A DNA stretch of 64,000 bases from an uncultured Lachnospiraceae bacterium (lineage in GTDB: Bacteria > Bacillota > Clostridia > Lachnospirales > Lachnospiraceae). The position numbers were made by a program, and so were the translations under genes. Shown here in pieces: positions 53,573 to 62,306 of the stretch (position 1 is the stretch's first letter; each line of letters starts with the position of its first letter). The stretch is taken from NCBI GenBank assembly GCA_944376125.1, contig CALWBQ010000049.1, forward strand, positions 29,531-93,530, in the 5' to 3' direction. The notes beneath the pieces were generated by a model, which saw only the letters and a list, made by a program, of their open reading frames with translations, ran no database searches and was not told the DNA's origin.

Positions 53573-54364
53573 ATGACTGTATTTCATTATGAGTGGAAAC
53601 GTAGTCGAAAATATATTCTGATTTGGGGTCTTTCCCTTGCCGTTTGTATTTTCTCTATGATACCTGTCTATTACAGCATGATTGAAACGCCAGAGCTTCT
53701 GCCTAAAAACTTTGCAGAGGGTGGATTCTTTGAAACTGTCGGCATCTCTCTCGCACTGCTCTTGGAACCTCTGGGAATGTATGGATTTCTTAATGCGTTT
53801 TTTGCTTTGGCAGGCGGAATTTTCGGGATGCACTTTGCCTTATCCCTGTTTACAAAAGAATGTACCGAAAACACAGCAGAATACCTGTTCACAAAACCCT
53901 GCGGGCGTATTCAAATTTATAAAGGAAAGGTGCTTTGTCTACTTGTCGGCACATGCATTACGAGTGCTGCATATATCCTTGCGTCTTTTATAGCAATGAT
54001 TGTGTATGAATCTGGCTTCTCTATGTTAGAATTTATTCTGTTGGCTGGCTCCTTCCCACTTGTTACTTTGATTTTTGGAGGGATGGGAGTATTGTTAGGA
54101 TGCTGGCATCCTAACAATCGTTCTCCTTTGCTGACAGCATCTTTGGCTGTGTTTATGGGATACTGTATTACAGCTTTTTCAAGAACGATTGGAAGCAGAA
54201 TAATAAGTTACCTCTCTCCATTTTCGTTTTTTCATCCAGCTCACATTCATGAGAACTCTTTTTATGAATGGGATTATTTTCTGTGGTATGTGCTTCTACT
54301 CACTGTATTTTTCTTCCTGTCTCGTAAGATTCTGATGAAGAAAGACATTAAATTAGCAGTATAG
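53573..54364 (+). CDS. ABC-2-type transporter permease 1
   Basis: AGAGGTG precedes ATG 53573 (263 aa); an ATG at 53558 overlapping the ATPase stop is possible. About six membrane segments, and ECTENTAEYLFTKPCGRIQIYKGK, cited in part, matching the KTQGTAEYLFTKPLGR-like segment of the second permease, so the two are paralogous halves. Confidence 0.87.
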   Translation: MTVFHYEWKRSRKYILIWGLSLAVCIFSMIPVYYSMIETPELLPKNFAEGGFFETVGISLALLLEPLGMYGFLNAFFALAGGIFGMHFALSLFTKECTENTAEYLFTKPCGRIQIYKGKVLCLLVGTCITSAAYILASFIAMIVYESGFSMLEFILLAGSFPLVTLIFGGMGVLLGCWHPNNRSPLLTASLAVFMGYCITAFSRTIGSRIISYLSPFSFFHPAHIHENSFYEWDYFLWYVLLLTVFFFLSRKILMKKDIKLAV

Positions 54365-54376
54365 GGGGGGAACAAC

Positions 54377-55162
54377 ATGATATCATTGATAAAAAAGGAA
54401 CTGAAACTTACAAGGAAAATACTGTTGATATGGCTTGGAATAATCATTCTTCTTTGTGTCTTTGCGTACATAGAGTATCTTTCCTTAAAAGACAGCTTAC
54501 CGATTCTGGTAGAAATGCTAAACGACTTTCCAAGAATTTTGATGGTGATGTTTGGTGTTAGTGAAGATCTTAACACTGCATTGGGTTGGTATGGCTGTAT
54601 TTATTTTTGGGTGGCAATCCTCGCTTATTCCTATGCGATTTATCTGGGCATTTCAAGCATTGCAAAAGAAAAAACGCAAGGAACAGCAGAATACCTATTC
54701 ACAAAACCTTTAGGCAGAAATCAGATTGTTATAGGAAAAGCTGCCGCCAACGTATGTAATTTATTTATTCTTGCAGCTGTCAGCGGTGTATGTAATTACT
54801 ATACTGCAATCGCTCCTCTGGGTGGACTGGATCAAAAGAATGCGGCTCTGTTGACAACTGTTGGGCTTTTTCTGACGGAAATCATATTATACTCGATTGG
54901 TTTTTGGGTATCCAGTCTCTGCAAATCCTACAAACAGGCTATGCTTTTTGGCTTTGGCGCTTTAATAGTATTTTACTGTATTTATTTTGTGGCAGAATAT
55001 TTGTGTATTCCGGCTCTGTTTTATTTAACACCTCTAAAATACTTTGATGTATATGCAGTGGCTAAAGATGGTATCTCCCTTATGTTCCTGCTGATTTCAG
55101 GGGTGATTACTTTCCTATCAATTTTCCTTGCAAAGAATCGGTGGGCAGGCAAAGAAATGTAA
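54377..55162 (+). CDS. ABC-2-type transporter permease 2
   Basis: 261 residues, about six membrane segments, starting 12 bases after permease 1 with a G-rich ribosome site. GTAEYLFTKPLGRNQIVIGK is the family loop shared with its partner. Completes a TetR-ATPase-permease-permease efflux cassette. Confidence 0.88.
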   Translation: MISLIKKELKLTRKILLIWLGIIILLCVFAYIEYLSLKDSLPILVEMLNDFPRILMVMFGVSEDLNTALGWYGCIYFWVAILAYSYAIYLGISSIAKEKTQGTAEYLFTKPLGRNQIVIGKAAANVCNLFILAAVSGVCNYYTAIAPLGGLDQKNAALLTTVGLFLTEIILYSIGFWVSSLCKSYKQAMLFGFGALIVFYCIYFVAEYLCIPALFYLTPLKYFDVYAVAKDGISLMFLLISGVITFLSIFLAKNRWAGKEM

Positions 55163-55229
55163 TATGTTGTAGATAGTATTGTAGCTTCTCATATCTGTCA
55201 TAATCTCAGAAACACAGGAGGTTTTTACG

Positions 55230-55475
55230 ATGAAACAACTGTTTAGATGTGCAGACCACTACATTCAATCGAGAGATTGGAAAATGCTTACGGGTCTTAA
55301 ATTCTGCCTTTGCTCCATTGGTATCCTGTTGGGAGTATTGGTTCCGGTCAAGCACAAAAAGACTGTCGCAGCCGGGGCTTTCGGTGTCTTTCTTGCAACC
55401 TACATCCCGCTGATGACAGACTTCCTGACATTTGCGGTAGATTTCTTCCGTCCCAAGAAAGAAACGGTAGAATAA
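55230..55475 (+). CDS. Small two-helix membrane protein
   Basis: 81 residues with two hydrophobic segments (residues about 21-40 and 46-72) around VPVKHKKT. ACAGGAGG precedes the ATG. It follows the ABC genes by 67 bases and is 2 bases before the next gene. Similar sequences are often labelled as a phosphate ABC permease, which I consider unsupported. Function unknown. Confidence 0.6.
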   Translation: MKQLFRCADHYIQSRDWKMLTGLKFCLCSIGILLGVLVPVKHKKTVAAGAFGVFLATYIPLMTDFLTFAVDFFRPKKETVE

Positions 55476-55477
55476 CC

Positions 55478-55858
55478 ATGAACAGTGATATTCTTTTCTT
55501 CTTTGGGGAGCATATGGATGCTCTTCCCCTTTACGAACGACTGGAAGATCAGATTCTGACACAGATTCCGGAAGTAAAAATTAAGGTCGCAAAAACCCAG
55601 ATTACCTTTGCTAACAAACGAGGATTCGCTTTTGTGTCCTTTAATCCCTGCCGCAAGGCAAAGAATCGGCCAGAAATCTGGATGACAATTACGTTCGGAC
55701 TGGGTTATCGGATAGATTCTCCAAGAATCGACGTAGCGACGGAGCCCTATCCAAATCGCTGGACGCACCATGTGATGGTGGGAAATGTGGATGAAATCGA
55801 TGTAGAACTGATGCGGTGGATAGCGGAAGCGGCAGATTTTTCTGCTAATAAGAGGTGA
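55478..55858 (+). CDS. DUF5655-like protein
   Basis: ATG 55478 (126 aa), immediately after the preceding stop. LPLYERLEDQILTQIPEVKIKVAKTQI, cited in part, and YPNRWTHHVMVGNVDEID fit the DUF5655 family, cytoplasmic proteins of unknown function often carried as cargo on Firmicute elements. Confidence 0.65.
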   Translation: MNSDILFFFGEHMDALPLYERLEDQILTQIPEVKIKVAKTQITFANKRGFAFVSFNPCRKAKNRPEIWMTITFGLGYRIDSPRIDVATEPYPNRWTHHVMVGNVDEIDVELMRWIAEAADFSANKR

Positions 55859-55952
55859 CAATACGGAAAATAAAAAGATCTTTCCCATACTGATCGCCAA
55901 GGCGTAACAGATAATCACATATTGATTCTACATAGTCTGAAATCCCTCGAAT

Positions 55953-56005
55953 AAAAACCGCTGTAATTATTCTTCCCGTGTAGGGTGGAAAATACAGCGG
56001 TTTTT
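55953..56005. terminator. Bidirectional terminator in the element
   Basis: AAAAACCGCTGTA (55953-55965) pairs perfectly with TACAGCGGTTTTT (55993-56005), serving both convergent transcripts. Confidence 0.85.
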
Positions 56006-56009
56006 CTTT

Positions 56010-57185
56010 CTATAGTTCAGCTGCCACAATCGTTTCCTTTGGCAGCTTCTCATTCTCACAGTTCAGAAGATAGACTATTGCCTTGTTCGCAAAGCGGTTT
56101 GTTTTCATCGTATCCCAATCGGCAAGCCGGATGATCTCCGCTGTACCATTCTCAAAATCCAATGAAATCTCGCCCCATTCGCCGTCGCAGTCTGCTTGAT
56201 ATTCATAGATTGCGGTGGCGATTTTCTTTTTGCGTTTAGTTTTGGATTTCTGTTTCAGCCGGACAGCATGGATAGCACCCTCGGCAACCAAAAACTCCGT
56301 CAGCTTGTCCACTGCTCTACGGTAGGCTCGCTCTGCACCGCTGGCTGTGCTGCCCTCAAACATCACAGCCAGTTCCTCAAAGGTGGGGCGGCCTTTCCAT
56401 GAGCCGACACGCCCGCAGGTCATGCAGATCGCCAGCCGCTTTTCAAGCAAGGTCTGTTCCCGGTAGTTTAGCTTCTCAAATGCCTGCTGCACCTTTTCTG
56501 CCTGTATGCCATTCCAGAGAATATCGGCATAGTTCCAAGTATCATCAAGGGCAACATCTTCGCCTGTTTCTTCTCCGTCCTCGTCCGTCACATAGAATGG
56601 CTGCTGATTGCGGATGCCACGGACAACTTTCAAATATTCTTCCGCAAGGGCAAGGTCGCAGTTGTATTTCTTTGAAAACTCACTGACCGCATCCTTGGTG
56701 TTATGGTAGAGCCAAGCCATTGACCGCACCATTTTGTAATTGGTCAGAGAGGATACCGACCATTTTTCTTCGCCCATACGGAAACGGAGCATCGCATCCC
56801 GTATGAACGGGAAAATGTATGTAGCATACTCCGCACCCTTGGCAGGATCATAATCCATCAGCTTTTGGAGCATTTGCTCCCGACAGGATAGCTTTATATC
56901 TATAAATCGATCTGTGTCGTACAGATCGCCGCCATCCACACCGAGAAAGCCTTTGATGCGCTTGTTGAGCTGTGGTTCGTAGTGGTGCAGGAAGAACGAA
57001 AAATATAGCAAATTCTTTTCCTGCAATGCAGACAGAATATGTTCATTTGGATTGCTAACCGTTGGCGGTTCCGGCTCCAGTTGGAAGATGCGCTCTGCCA
57101 CATAGGGAATGAGACCATCACCGTGCGGATTGACTTGGTGCTTCGGTATGTATCCGGTCATATTCCATGTAAAATCATTCAGCAT
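56010..57185 (-). CDS. Sigma-70-like factor of the element
   Basis: 391 residues. A middle part resembles sigma region 2 (MDYDPAKGAEYATYIFPFIRD, cited in part, then MLRFRMGEEKWSV) and a later part a region 4-like helix-turn-helix (REQTLLEKRLAIC, RPTFEELAVMFEGSTASGAE, RAYRRAVDKL). Basic KQKSKTKRKKK precedes a C-terminal beta-rich domain. Such large sigma-like proteins occur on ICEs of gut Clostridia and may transcribe element genes. It is not a standard housekeeping or ECF sigma. Confidence 0.6.
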   Translation of the reverse strand: MLNDFTWNMTGYIPKHQVNPHGDGLIPYVAERIFQLEPEPPTVSNPNEHILSALQEKNLLYFSFFLHHYEPQLNKRIKGFLGVDGGDLYDTDRFIDIKLSCREQMLQKLMDYDPAKGAEYATYIFPFIRDAMLRFRMGEEKWSVSSLTNYKMVRSMAWLYHNTKDAVSEFSKKYNCDLALAEEYLKVVRGIRNQQPFYVTDEDGEETGEDVALDDTWNYADILWNGIQAEKVQQAFEKLNYREQTLLEKRLAICMTCGRVGSWKGRPTFEELAVMFEGSTASGAERAYRRAVDKLTEFLVAEGAIHAVRLKQKSKTKRKKKIATAIYEYQADCDGEWGEISLDFENGTAEIIRLADWDTMKTNRFANKAIVYLLNCENEKLPKETIVAAEL

Positions 57186-57238
57186 AGCGCACCTCCCTTC
57201 ACTTTAATAACGTTTATCAATCTCCAGAAAACTGAAAT

Positions 57239-57643
57239 TCACGTTATTTCTTCAAGGCTTTGTTTTATAATTTTTTCAATTATTTTAATCGGTAATTCTT
57301 TCTCATAGGGCAGATAGACTGCATTTTTCCTTATTGTAAAAGCACTTAGTTGTGACTTGAATATTTCTAAAACATTTGTATCTACGTAAAGGCTAATATG
57401 TTTATTACAGGCAGCAAAAGATATTGAGAACTTGTCTTTCTTATATACTGGCATACTCCAAGCAATCTGTTCCTTAACTGCTGGAACACAACGAAGAATT
57501 AGATTTCTTAATTCCACAACATACGCTCTCGCTTCTGGAATCTGTAATTCAATATATTCATCTACACTTTCAGGAGCCTTGCCGCAATAGTGACTTTGAT
57601 TTGTCCTTTTAAACTCCCTTCCGCATTTTGGACAAGTCCACAT
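57239..57643 (-). CDS. DUF1801-like protein with N-terminal zinc ribbon
   Basis: 134 residues. The N-terminus MWTCPKCGREF...HYCG looks like a small zinc ribbon; the rest (VDEYIELQIPEAR, QIAWSMPVYKK, SISFAACNKHISLYV) is the DUF1801/YdhG fold. Function unknown. The stop codons of this and the next gene are tightly spaced, and both are minus strand cargo in the element. Confidence 0.7.
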   Translation of the reverse strand: MWTCPKCGREFKRTNQSHYCGKAPESVDEYIELQIPEARAYVVELRNLILRCVPAVKEQIAWSMPVYKKDKFSISFAACNKHISLYVDTNVLEIFKSQLSAFTIRKNAVYLPYEKELPIKIIEKIIKQSLEEIT

Positions 57644-57668
57644 ACTAAAACCTCCTCAATATCAATTA

Positions 57669-58031
57669 TTACTTTCTCAATATTTTCTCCATCGGTTTTC
57701 CTTTTGCTAACTCGTCAATCAGCTTGTCCAGATAGCGTATTTCCTGCATTAGCGGTTCTTCGATTTCTTCTACACAAACTCCGCAGATTTTCCCTGTAAT
57801 CAGTTTTCGATTAGGATTAAGCTGGGGAGCATTCAAAAAGAAGTCTCCATATGCAACATCATGTATCAGAAAATCATTCACTTGATCTTTACTATACCCT
57901 GTTAACCAGCAAGTAACTTGATCTACTTCCTCTCTTGTTCGTCCCTTTTTCTCACACTTTGTAACAAGAAGTGGATAAACCTTTGAAAAGGACATTTTAT
58001 AAATTTTATCGTTTGCATTTATTCCTTCCAT
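57669..58031 (-). CDS. DUF2200 protein
   Basis: 120 residues matching DUF2200 along the whole length: [46 protein letters not shown] and the highly conserved end [20 protein letters not shown]. Function unknown; a DNA-binding role has been proposed for relatives. GGAGG-type site upstream (GGAGGTATATCC). Confidence 0.85.
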   Translation of the reverse strand: MEGINANDKIYKMSFSKVYPLLVTKCEKKGRTREEVDQVTCWLTGYSKDQVNDFLIHDVAYGDFFLNAPQLNPNRKLITGKICGVCVEEIEEPLMQEIRYLDKLIDELAKGKPMEKILRK

Positions 58032-58047
58032 GGATATACCTCCAAAT

Positions 58048-59151
58048 TCAAATTCTCTTTAGGGCTTCTTTTTTCAAAGCAGCCTGTTCCATTTCTTTCT
58101 CATAAGCTCCTTTGGCATAAGCGACATTGCTTTTTGCCCGGAGCATCTTATCTTTCGCCAGTTTCTTCATAACCTCCGCTACGTCATCGTCCAGTTTGCC
58201 ACGCTTGATATAGCGGTTTATGGTATTCAGCCGCTTTTCGTATATCTGGATAACCGGATGATCGTCTGCAAGCTCTCGCTGTTCTCTGCCTTTCAGATTG
58301 CCGATTTGCCGACAGGTGCGGTGCAGCTTGTCCTCCGGTGCATAACCGCCGCAGTATTTTGTGTGCCTTGCATTGGTGGTCAAAAACCATTTGCCACAGA
58401 TTTTGCATTTCTTCGGTGCATGACCGACACATAAGCCCTCAAAGAGATCAGACCGGAACATCCCCACAAAGGAAACATAGTGCATCCGCTTGACCAGTTT
58501 TGCCACATCCTCACCGGGACGGATGGTGGATACATACTGAACAGACTGATTGGACACAGACATCCAGGCATTGCCCTCCGTGATGGAGAACTCCGGCGGG
58601 AAATAGCTGCCGAACATCTTTGCAAAGCCCTCTGCGGTGCGGTCTGCTTCATTGCTATCCGACTTTTCCGCAAAATCAAGCATTGCCTTTTGGTATTCTC
58701 CGAGAGAGAATGCCAGATGCCCGAAAACCGCAGTATAACGTTCAAGTAGTACTGCATCTTCATATTTTACGAGGTCTTCAAGCTGCATTGTGCCGCTGTT
58801 CGCTTTTTGGACACACTCTAAATGGCTCAACGCACAATCCGTAGTAAAGACCCTTTCTATCCGTTCTCTGTGTTTTGGAACATCCATATAGGAGAATGGC
58901 GGCGTTTTACTGAGAATATCCAGCATTGCCAGAGCAGCTTCCCTTACCATAGGAAAGAGTGCCGAAGCATCCTGTTTCGCATTCATCGCCCCAAGCATAA
59001 GATTGATTTTCTCGCATTGCTCGTTCATTTTAGAAATGGTATCCGCAGGAACATTCAGCGCATCACAGGCAAGAGTACCGATAGGAAATGTTTTTCCCTC
59101 ATATATGACCGTATCCTGCCAAAAATCCAATGTCATAAGTTCTTGATTCAT
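58048..59151 (-). CDS. DUF6076-like zinc-finger protein of the element
   Basis: GGAGGG precedes ATG 59151 (367 aa). The C-terminal third has a cysteine cluster [12 protein letters not shown]...KYCGG followed by [19 protein letters not shown], a zinc-finger plus basic region recurrent in element-borne proteins (I believe DUF6076). The N-terminal part is helical. Function unknown; DNA binding is plausible. Likely co-transcribed with the two DUF genes downstream. Confidence 0.6.
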   Translation of the reverse strand: MNQELMTLDFWQDTVIYEGKTFPIGTLACDALNVPADTISKMNEQCEKINLMLGAMNAKQDASALFPMVREAALAMLDILSKTPPFSYMDVPKHRERIERVFTTDCALSHLECVQKANSGTMQLEDLVKYEDAVLLERYTAVFGHLAFSLGEYQKAMLDFAEKSDSNEADRTAEGFAKMFGSYFPPEFSITEGNAWMSVSNQSVQYVSTIRPGEDVAKLVKRMHYVSFVGMFRSDLFEGLCVGHAPKKCKICGKWFLTTNARHTKYCGGYAPEDKLHRTCRQIGNLKGREQRELADDHPVIQIYEKRLNTINRYIKRGKLDDDVAEVMKKLAKDKMLRAKSNVAYAKGAYEKEMEQAALKKEALKRI

Positions 59152-59373
59152 GCTTGCCCTCCTGTCCTGTTTTTTCACTTTTCTAATTATACCATGCAAA
59201 TGTGAAGGAATCTACATCATCAGATAAGTTGTCCTGTTTTTTGAAACGGGGTTGTCCTGCTTTTAGCCTGCTTTTTTCCAAATCCGTCATAACCATAGTA
59301 GAAAGGGCGAAGCACCTGCCAATCACGGCGGGTGCTTCGTGCTTTCCAGACTATTATGAACGGAGGTTTTTCT

Positions 59374-59994
59374 ATGACAATCTATGAAAACATCAAGGCG
59401 GCAATCAGCGTAAAGCAAGCCGCCGAACACTACGGGCTGAAAGTCAACCGCAACGGCATGGCTTGCTGCCCGTTCCACAATGACAGGCATCCGAGCCTGA
59501 AGCTGAATGAAGATTATTTCTTCTGCTTCGGCTGCGGAGCCAAGGGGGATGTAATTGACCTTGTGGCAAGGCTGTTCAATCTGACGAGTTTGCAAGCGGC
59601 ACAAAAGTTGGCTGCGGACTTCGGGCTTGACCCGAAACCACCCACTGCCGCAGCTATGGTCAAGCCAAAGCGCCCCCATATCCGACAGTTCCGGGAGGAT
59701 GAAATGCTTTGCTTCCGTGTGCTGACGGATTATCTGCATCTGTTGGAGAATTGGAAAGTGCTGTATGCACCCAAAACACCGGACGAGCCTTATGATGACC
59801 GTTTTGTGGAAGCCTGCCAGATGCACTGCCATATCGAATATATGGCAGATGTGCTTACCGTGGGTGATCTGGAAGAACGGGTGGCATTGGTGGACAAGCT
59901 GATGCAAGATGGCAAAATTGCTTTTCTGCAAGAGTACACCGCACGAAAGAAAAAGGAGGTGGCGCACCATGGCGAAGAAACGGAAAATGCCTGA
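59374..59994 (+). CDS. CHC2 zinc-finger primase-like protein
   Basis: CGGAGG precedes ATG 59374 (206 aa). The CHC2 zinc finger of bacterial primases is clear: CCPFHNDRHPSLKL then FFCFGCGAKGDVIDL, preceded by IKAAISVKQAAEHYGL. The catalytic TOPRIM domain is missing; a helical C-terminus follows. It overlaps the primase-helicase gene by 26 bases, so the two are probably partners in element replication. Confidence 0.85.
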   Translation: MTIYENIKAAISVKQAAEHYGLKVNRNGMACCPFHNDRHPSLKLNEDYFFCFGCGAKGDVIDLVARLFNLTSLQAAQKLAADFGLDPKPPTAAAMVKPKRPHIRQFREDEMLCFRVLTDYLHLLENWKVLYAPKTPDEPYDDRFVEACQMHCHIEYMADVLTVGDLEERVALVDKLMQDGKIAFLQEYTARKKKEVAHHGEETENA

Positions 59995-61342
59995 TATGAA
60001 CTTGCCTGTCTGGTTTGAGGGGCAGAACATCAACGAAGCTCTGTTTTGTGAAGAATTTCTGCAAGAGCGCAGAATCATCTTTGCAAACAGAGCTTTCTTT
60101 ACGCCCAATGGACGGGTAACGGATGATATTGTCCTGCGGGGAGAGGTCTACGAAAAGCTGAAAAGCTACACCATCAGCAGCGTACCGCAGAAGATCAAAA
60201 ACATCATGGAATTGCTGAAACTGGAAGCAATGGTTGAGGATCTTCCTCCCCAGCCTGACCGCCTCCATGTTGCCAACGGAACACTTATGCTGGATGGAAG
60301 ATTTATCGAGGGGAAACAGGAAATCGTACAGAGCCGCTTGCCTGTTTCCTACAATCCAGATGCTTCTGCGCCTGCCCTGTGGCTGAACTTTCTGGACGGT
60401 CTGCTGTACCCGGAGGACATCCCCACCTTGCAGGAATTTATCGGCTATTGCCTGATTCCCTCCAACAAGGGACAGCGCATGATGGTGATTAAGGGCAACG
60501 GCGGCGAGGGCAAATCTCAAATCGGTTCGGTGCTTTCTGCTATATTCGGTACGAATATGAAAGACGGCAGTATCGGTAAGATTTCTAAAGACCGCTTCGC
60601 CCGTGCTGATCTGGAACACATCCTGCTGTGTGTGGATGATGATATGTGCATGGAAGCTCTGCGTCAGACCAACTATGTAAAATCCATTGTGACAGCGCAA
60701 GGCAGAATGGATTTGGAGCGAAAGAACAAACAGAGTTATCAGGGCTGGATGTTCTGCCGATTACTGGCATTCAGCAACGGCGATCTGCAAGCCCTGTATG
60801 ACCGCAGCGATGGGTTTTACCGCAGACAGCTTGTGTTGACTACCAAGGAAAAACCCGTAGGCAGAGCCGATGATCCCGACCTTGCAGAGAAAATGAAAGC
60901 CGAAGCCGAGGGGATTTTCCTTTGGGCGTTTGAAGGCTTACAGCGGCTCGCTGCCAACAACTTTAAGTTTACGGAGAGTGACCGCATCCGTGCAAACCGG
61001 GAAGCGGTCAAGCGTGACAATAACAACATTTTTGACTTCATGGATTCCGAGGGGTATATCCGGCGCAAAGCGGATGCTTCCATCAGTTCCAAGGACTTCT
61101 ACGCTATCTATCGCCTGTGGTGCGAGGAAAACTCCCTTGCCCCTCTGAAAGCCCGCAGCTTCAGCGATGCCATGGTTGCCAATGCGAAGAAATTTAATTT
61201 GGAGCATTGCAACAACATCACTAATTCTGCCGGACGGCGGGTATGGGGGTTTATGGGCGTGGAAGCTGTGGCACGACCTAATATAAACGGGTTTTACGAC
61301 GTTTCGCCATGTACGTACGTACCGGAGGAATGGCAGGACTGA
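59969..61342 (+). CDS. P4-type primase/SF3 helicase
   Basis: AAAGGAGGTG precedes ATG 59969 (457 aa). Residues about 90-160 match the phage/plasmid primase P4 C-terminal domain (LHVANGTLMLDGRF, TLQEFIGYCLIPSNKGQ). The helicase core has Walker A KGNGGEGKSQ (175-184), Walker B ILLCVDDDM and the sensor-like FCRLLAFSNGD. It should unwind the element origin. A winged-helix end (KDFYAIYRLWCEEN) follows. The N-terminal primase catalytic part is absent and may be supplied by the CHC2 protein. Confidence 0.85.
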   Translation: MAKKRKMPDMNLPVWFEGQNINEALFCEEFLQERRIIFANRAFFTPNGRVTDDIVLRGEVYEKLKSYTISSVPQKIKNIMELLKLEAMVEDLPPQPDRLHVANGTLMLDGRFIEGKQEIVQSRLPVSYNPDASAPALWLNFLDGLLYPEDIPTLQEFIGYCLIPSNKGQRMMVIKGNGGEGKSQIGSVLSAIFGTNMKDGSIGKISKDRFARADLEHILLCVDDDMCMEALRQTNYVKSIVTAQGRMDLERKNKQSYQGWMFCRLLAFSNGDLQALYDRSDGFYRRQLVLTTKEKPVGRADDPDLAEKMKAEAEGIFLWAFEGLQRLAANNFKFTESDRIRANREAVKRDNNNIFDFMDSEGYIRRKADASISSKDFYAIYRLWCEENSLAPLKARSFSDAMVANAKKFNLEHCNNITNSAGRRVWGFMGVEAVARPNINGFYDVSPCTYVPEEWQD

Positions 61343-61537
61343 TTCCTGTCTTTCATTTTCTGTATGTATGTACGCAGTGTTTTGCCCGTTTTTCTTTTTT
61401 ATAGGAACAATCAGCGGTCAGAATTGAGCTGTTTTCGGGCATTGAAAATCAATGGTAATGAAAACAGCAAAGTTCTTGACCGCAGAACGAAACCATTTCA
61501 CCAAATCGTGCTTCTCCAAACCATGCACCCGGTTCAC

Positions 61538-61669
61538 GGAACAGTAGGTGTTTTCACTGTTCCAGACCAAACCGCATGGAACAGTAAAGTGGGATATATG
61601 CCTATATGGACAGAGTATCGCACCCATAAAATTAAAACGATTTAGGAGAAAGCAGATTTTTTACTGTTC
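61538..61669. repeat. GGAACAGT repeat cluster, possible replication origin
   Basis: In the 400-base gap after the helicase gene, GGAACAGT (61538, 61578) and its complement ACTGTTC(C) (61556, 61663) occur four times; the first pair forms an 8-bp hairpin with a 10-base loop. The position directly after replication genes fits an origin or a regulator site. No gene is supported in 61343-61742. Confidence 0.45.
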
Positions 61670-61742
61670 GGTGCATCTGCTCCGCTTTGGAGAGTAGCCT
61701 TTGCACCAAACCACAAATCAAAAATATGGAGGATTTTTCAAT

Positions 61743-61958
61743 ATGAATGTACGCAACGAAATAAAGGCACAGATCATCCGTGCTGGGATGACCATGCAGG
61801 AAGTTGTTGACCTGCTCTCGGACGAATACGGTTGGAGCGACAGCGTTTCCAACCGGTCCGCAAAATTACAGCGGGAACGCATCCGATACAAGGAAGTATT
61901 GGAGCTTGCCGATGTGCTGGGATACGACATCGTATGGCAGCAAAGACGGGAGAAATGA
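61743..61958 (+). CDS. Small helix-turn-helix-like protein
   Basis: TGGAGG precedes ATG 61743 (71 aa). NEIKAQIIRAGMTMQEVVDLL and the following SVSNRSAKLQRERIRYKEVLELADVLG, cited in part, have the helix pattern of compact XRE-like DNA-binding proteins. It lies between replication genes and oriT/relaxase, where an accessory DNA-binding protein of the relaxosome or a copy regulator would fit. Function not established. Confidence 0.55.
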   Translation: MNVRNEIKAQIIRAGMTMQEVVDLLSDEYGWSDSVSNRSAKLQRERIRYKEVLELADVLGYDIVWQQRREK

Positions 61959-61991
61959 TGCCCCGGCAGCAGCCCCTCGCTTCTCCCGTCC

Positions 61992-62020
61992 CCATAGGCG
62001 CACCGCAGTGCTGCCTATGG
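61992..62020. repeat. Inverted repeat in the pre-oriT region
   Basis: CCATAGGC (61992-61999) pairs with GCCTATGG (62013-62020). The 348-base gap 61959-62306 also has two GGAGAGCCC copies near 62170-62190 and the oriT-like hairpin; no gene is supported there. Confidence 0.5.
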
Positions 62021-62216
62021 ATGGCAGTGAAAGATACGGTTTTCGCTGCCACCGTCTGCAAGAGGAAGTTCGCCGGAACAGCTTCATGCAGACGGGCTGA
62101 CCATAAGAAAAGTTGCAGACATTTTCGCCTTGGTCAGCAGAGGTCGCCGCAGCGACCGCACTCCCCCTCGGGAGAGCCCTCGGAGAGCCCACGGCACTTT
62201 GCAGCCAGTATGGATG

Positions 62217-62244
62217 AAAGTGTTATAGTGGGTTATTACACTTT
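62217..62244 (+). other. oriT-like nick hairpin for the MOBV relaxase
   Basis: AAAGTGT (62217-62223) and ACACTTT (62238-62244) form a hairpin whose loop holds TAGTGGG then TTA (62226-62235). The pMV158/MobM origin of transfer has the same layout with nick TAGTGTG/TTA inside an AAAGTATA-type hairpin. The predicted nick lies between 62232 and 62233, 74 bases before the relaxase start. Confidence 0.7.
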
Positions 62245-62306
62245 GAAAAAGTGCCTCTCCGTAGCTCCCCGCTGTCTGCAAATCTCAAAGAAAGGACAAA
62301 AAATCT

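Noticed and set aside
61364..61645. 93-codon frame after the helicase gene
   Set aside because: No ribosome site and runs through the repeat cluster and hairpins.
61959..62306. Overlapping frames of about 100-160 codons before the relaxase
   Set aside because: None has a ribosome site; the region is better explained by oriT and repeats.
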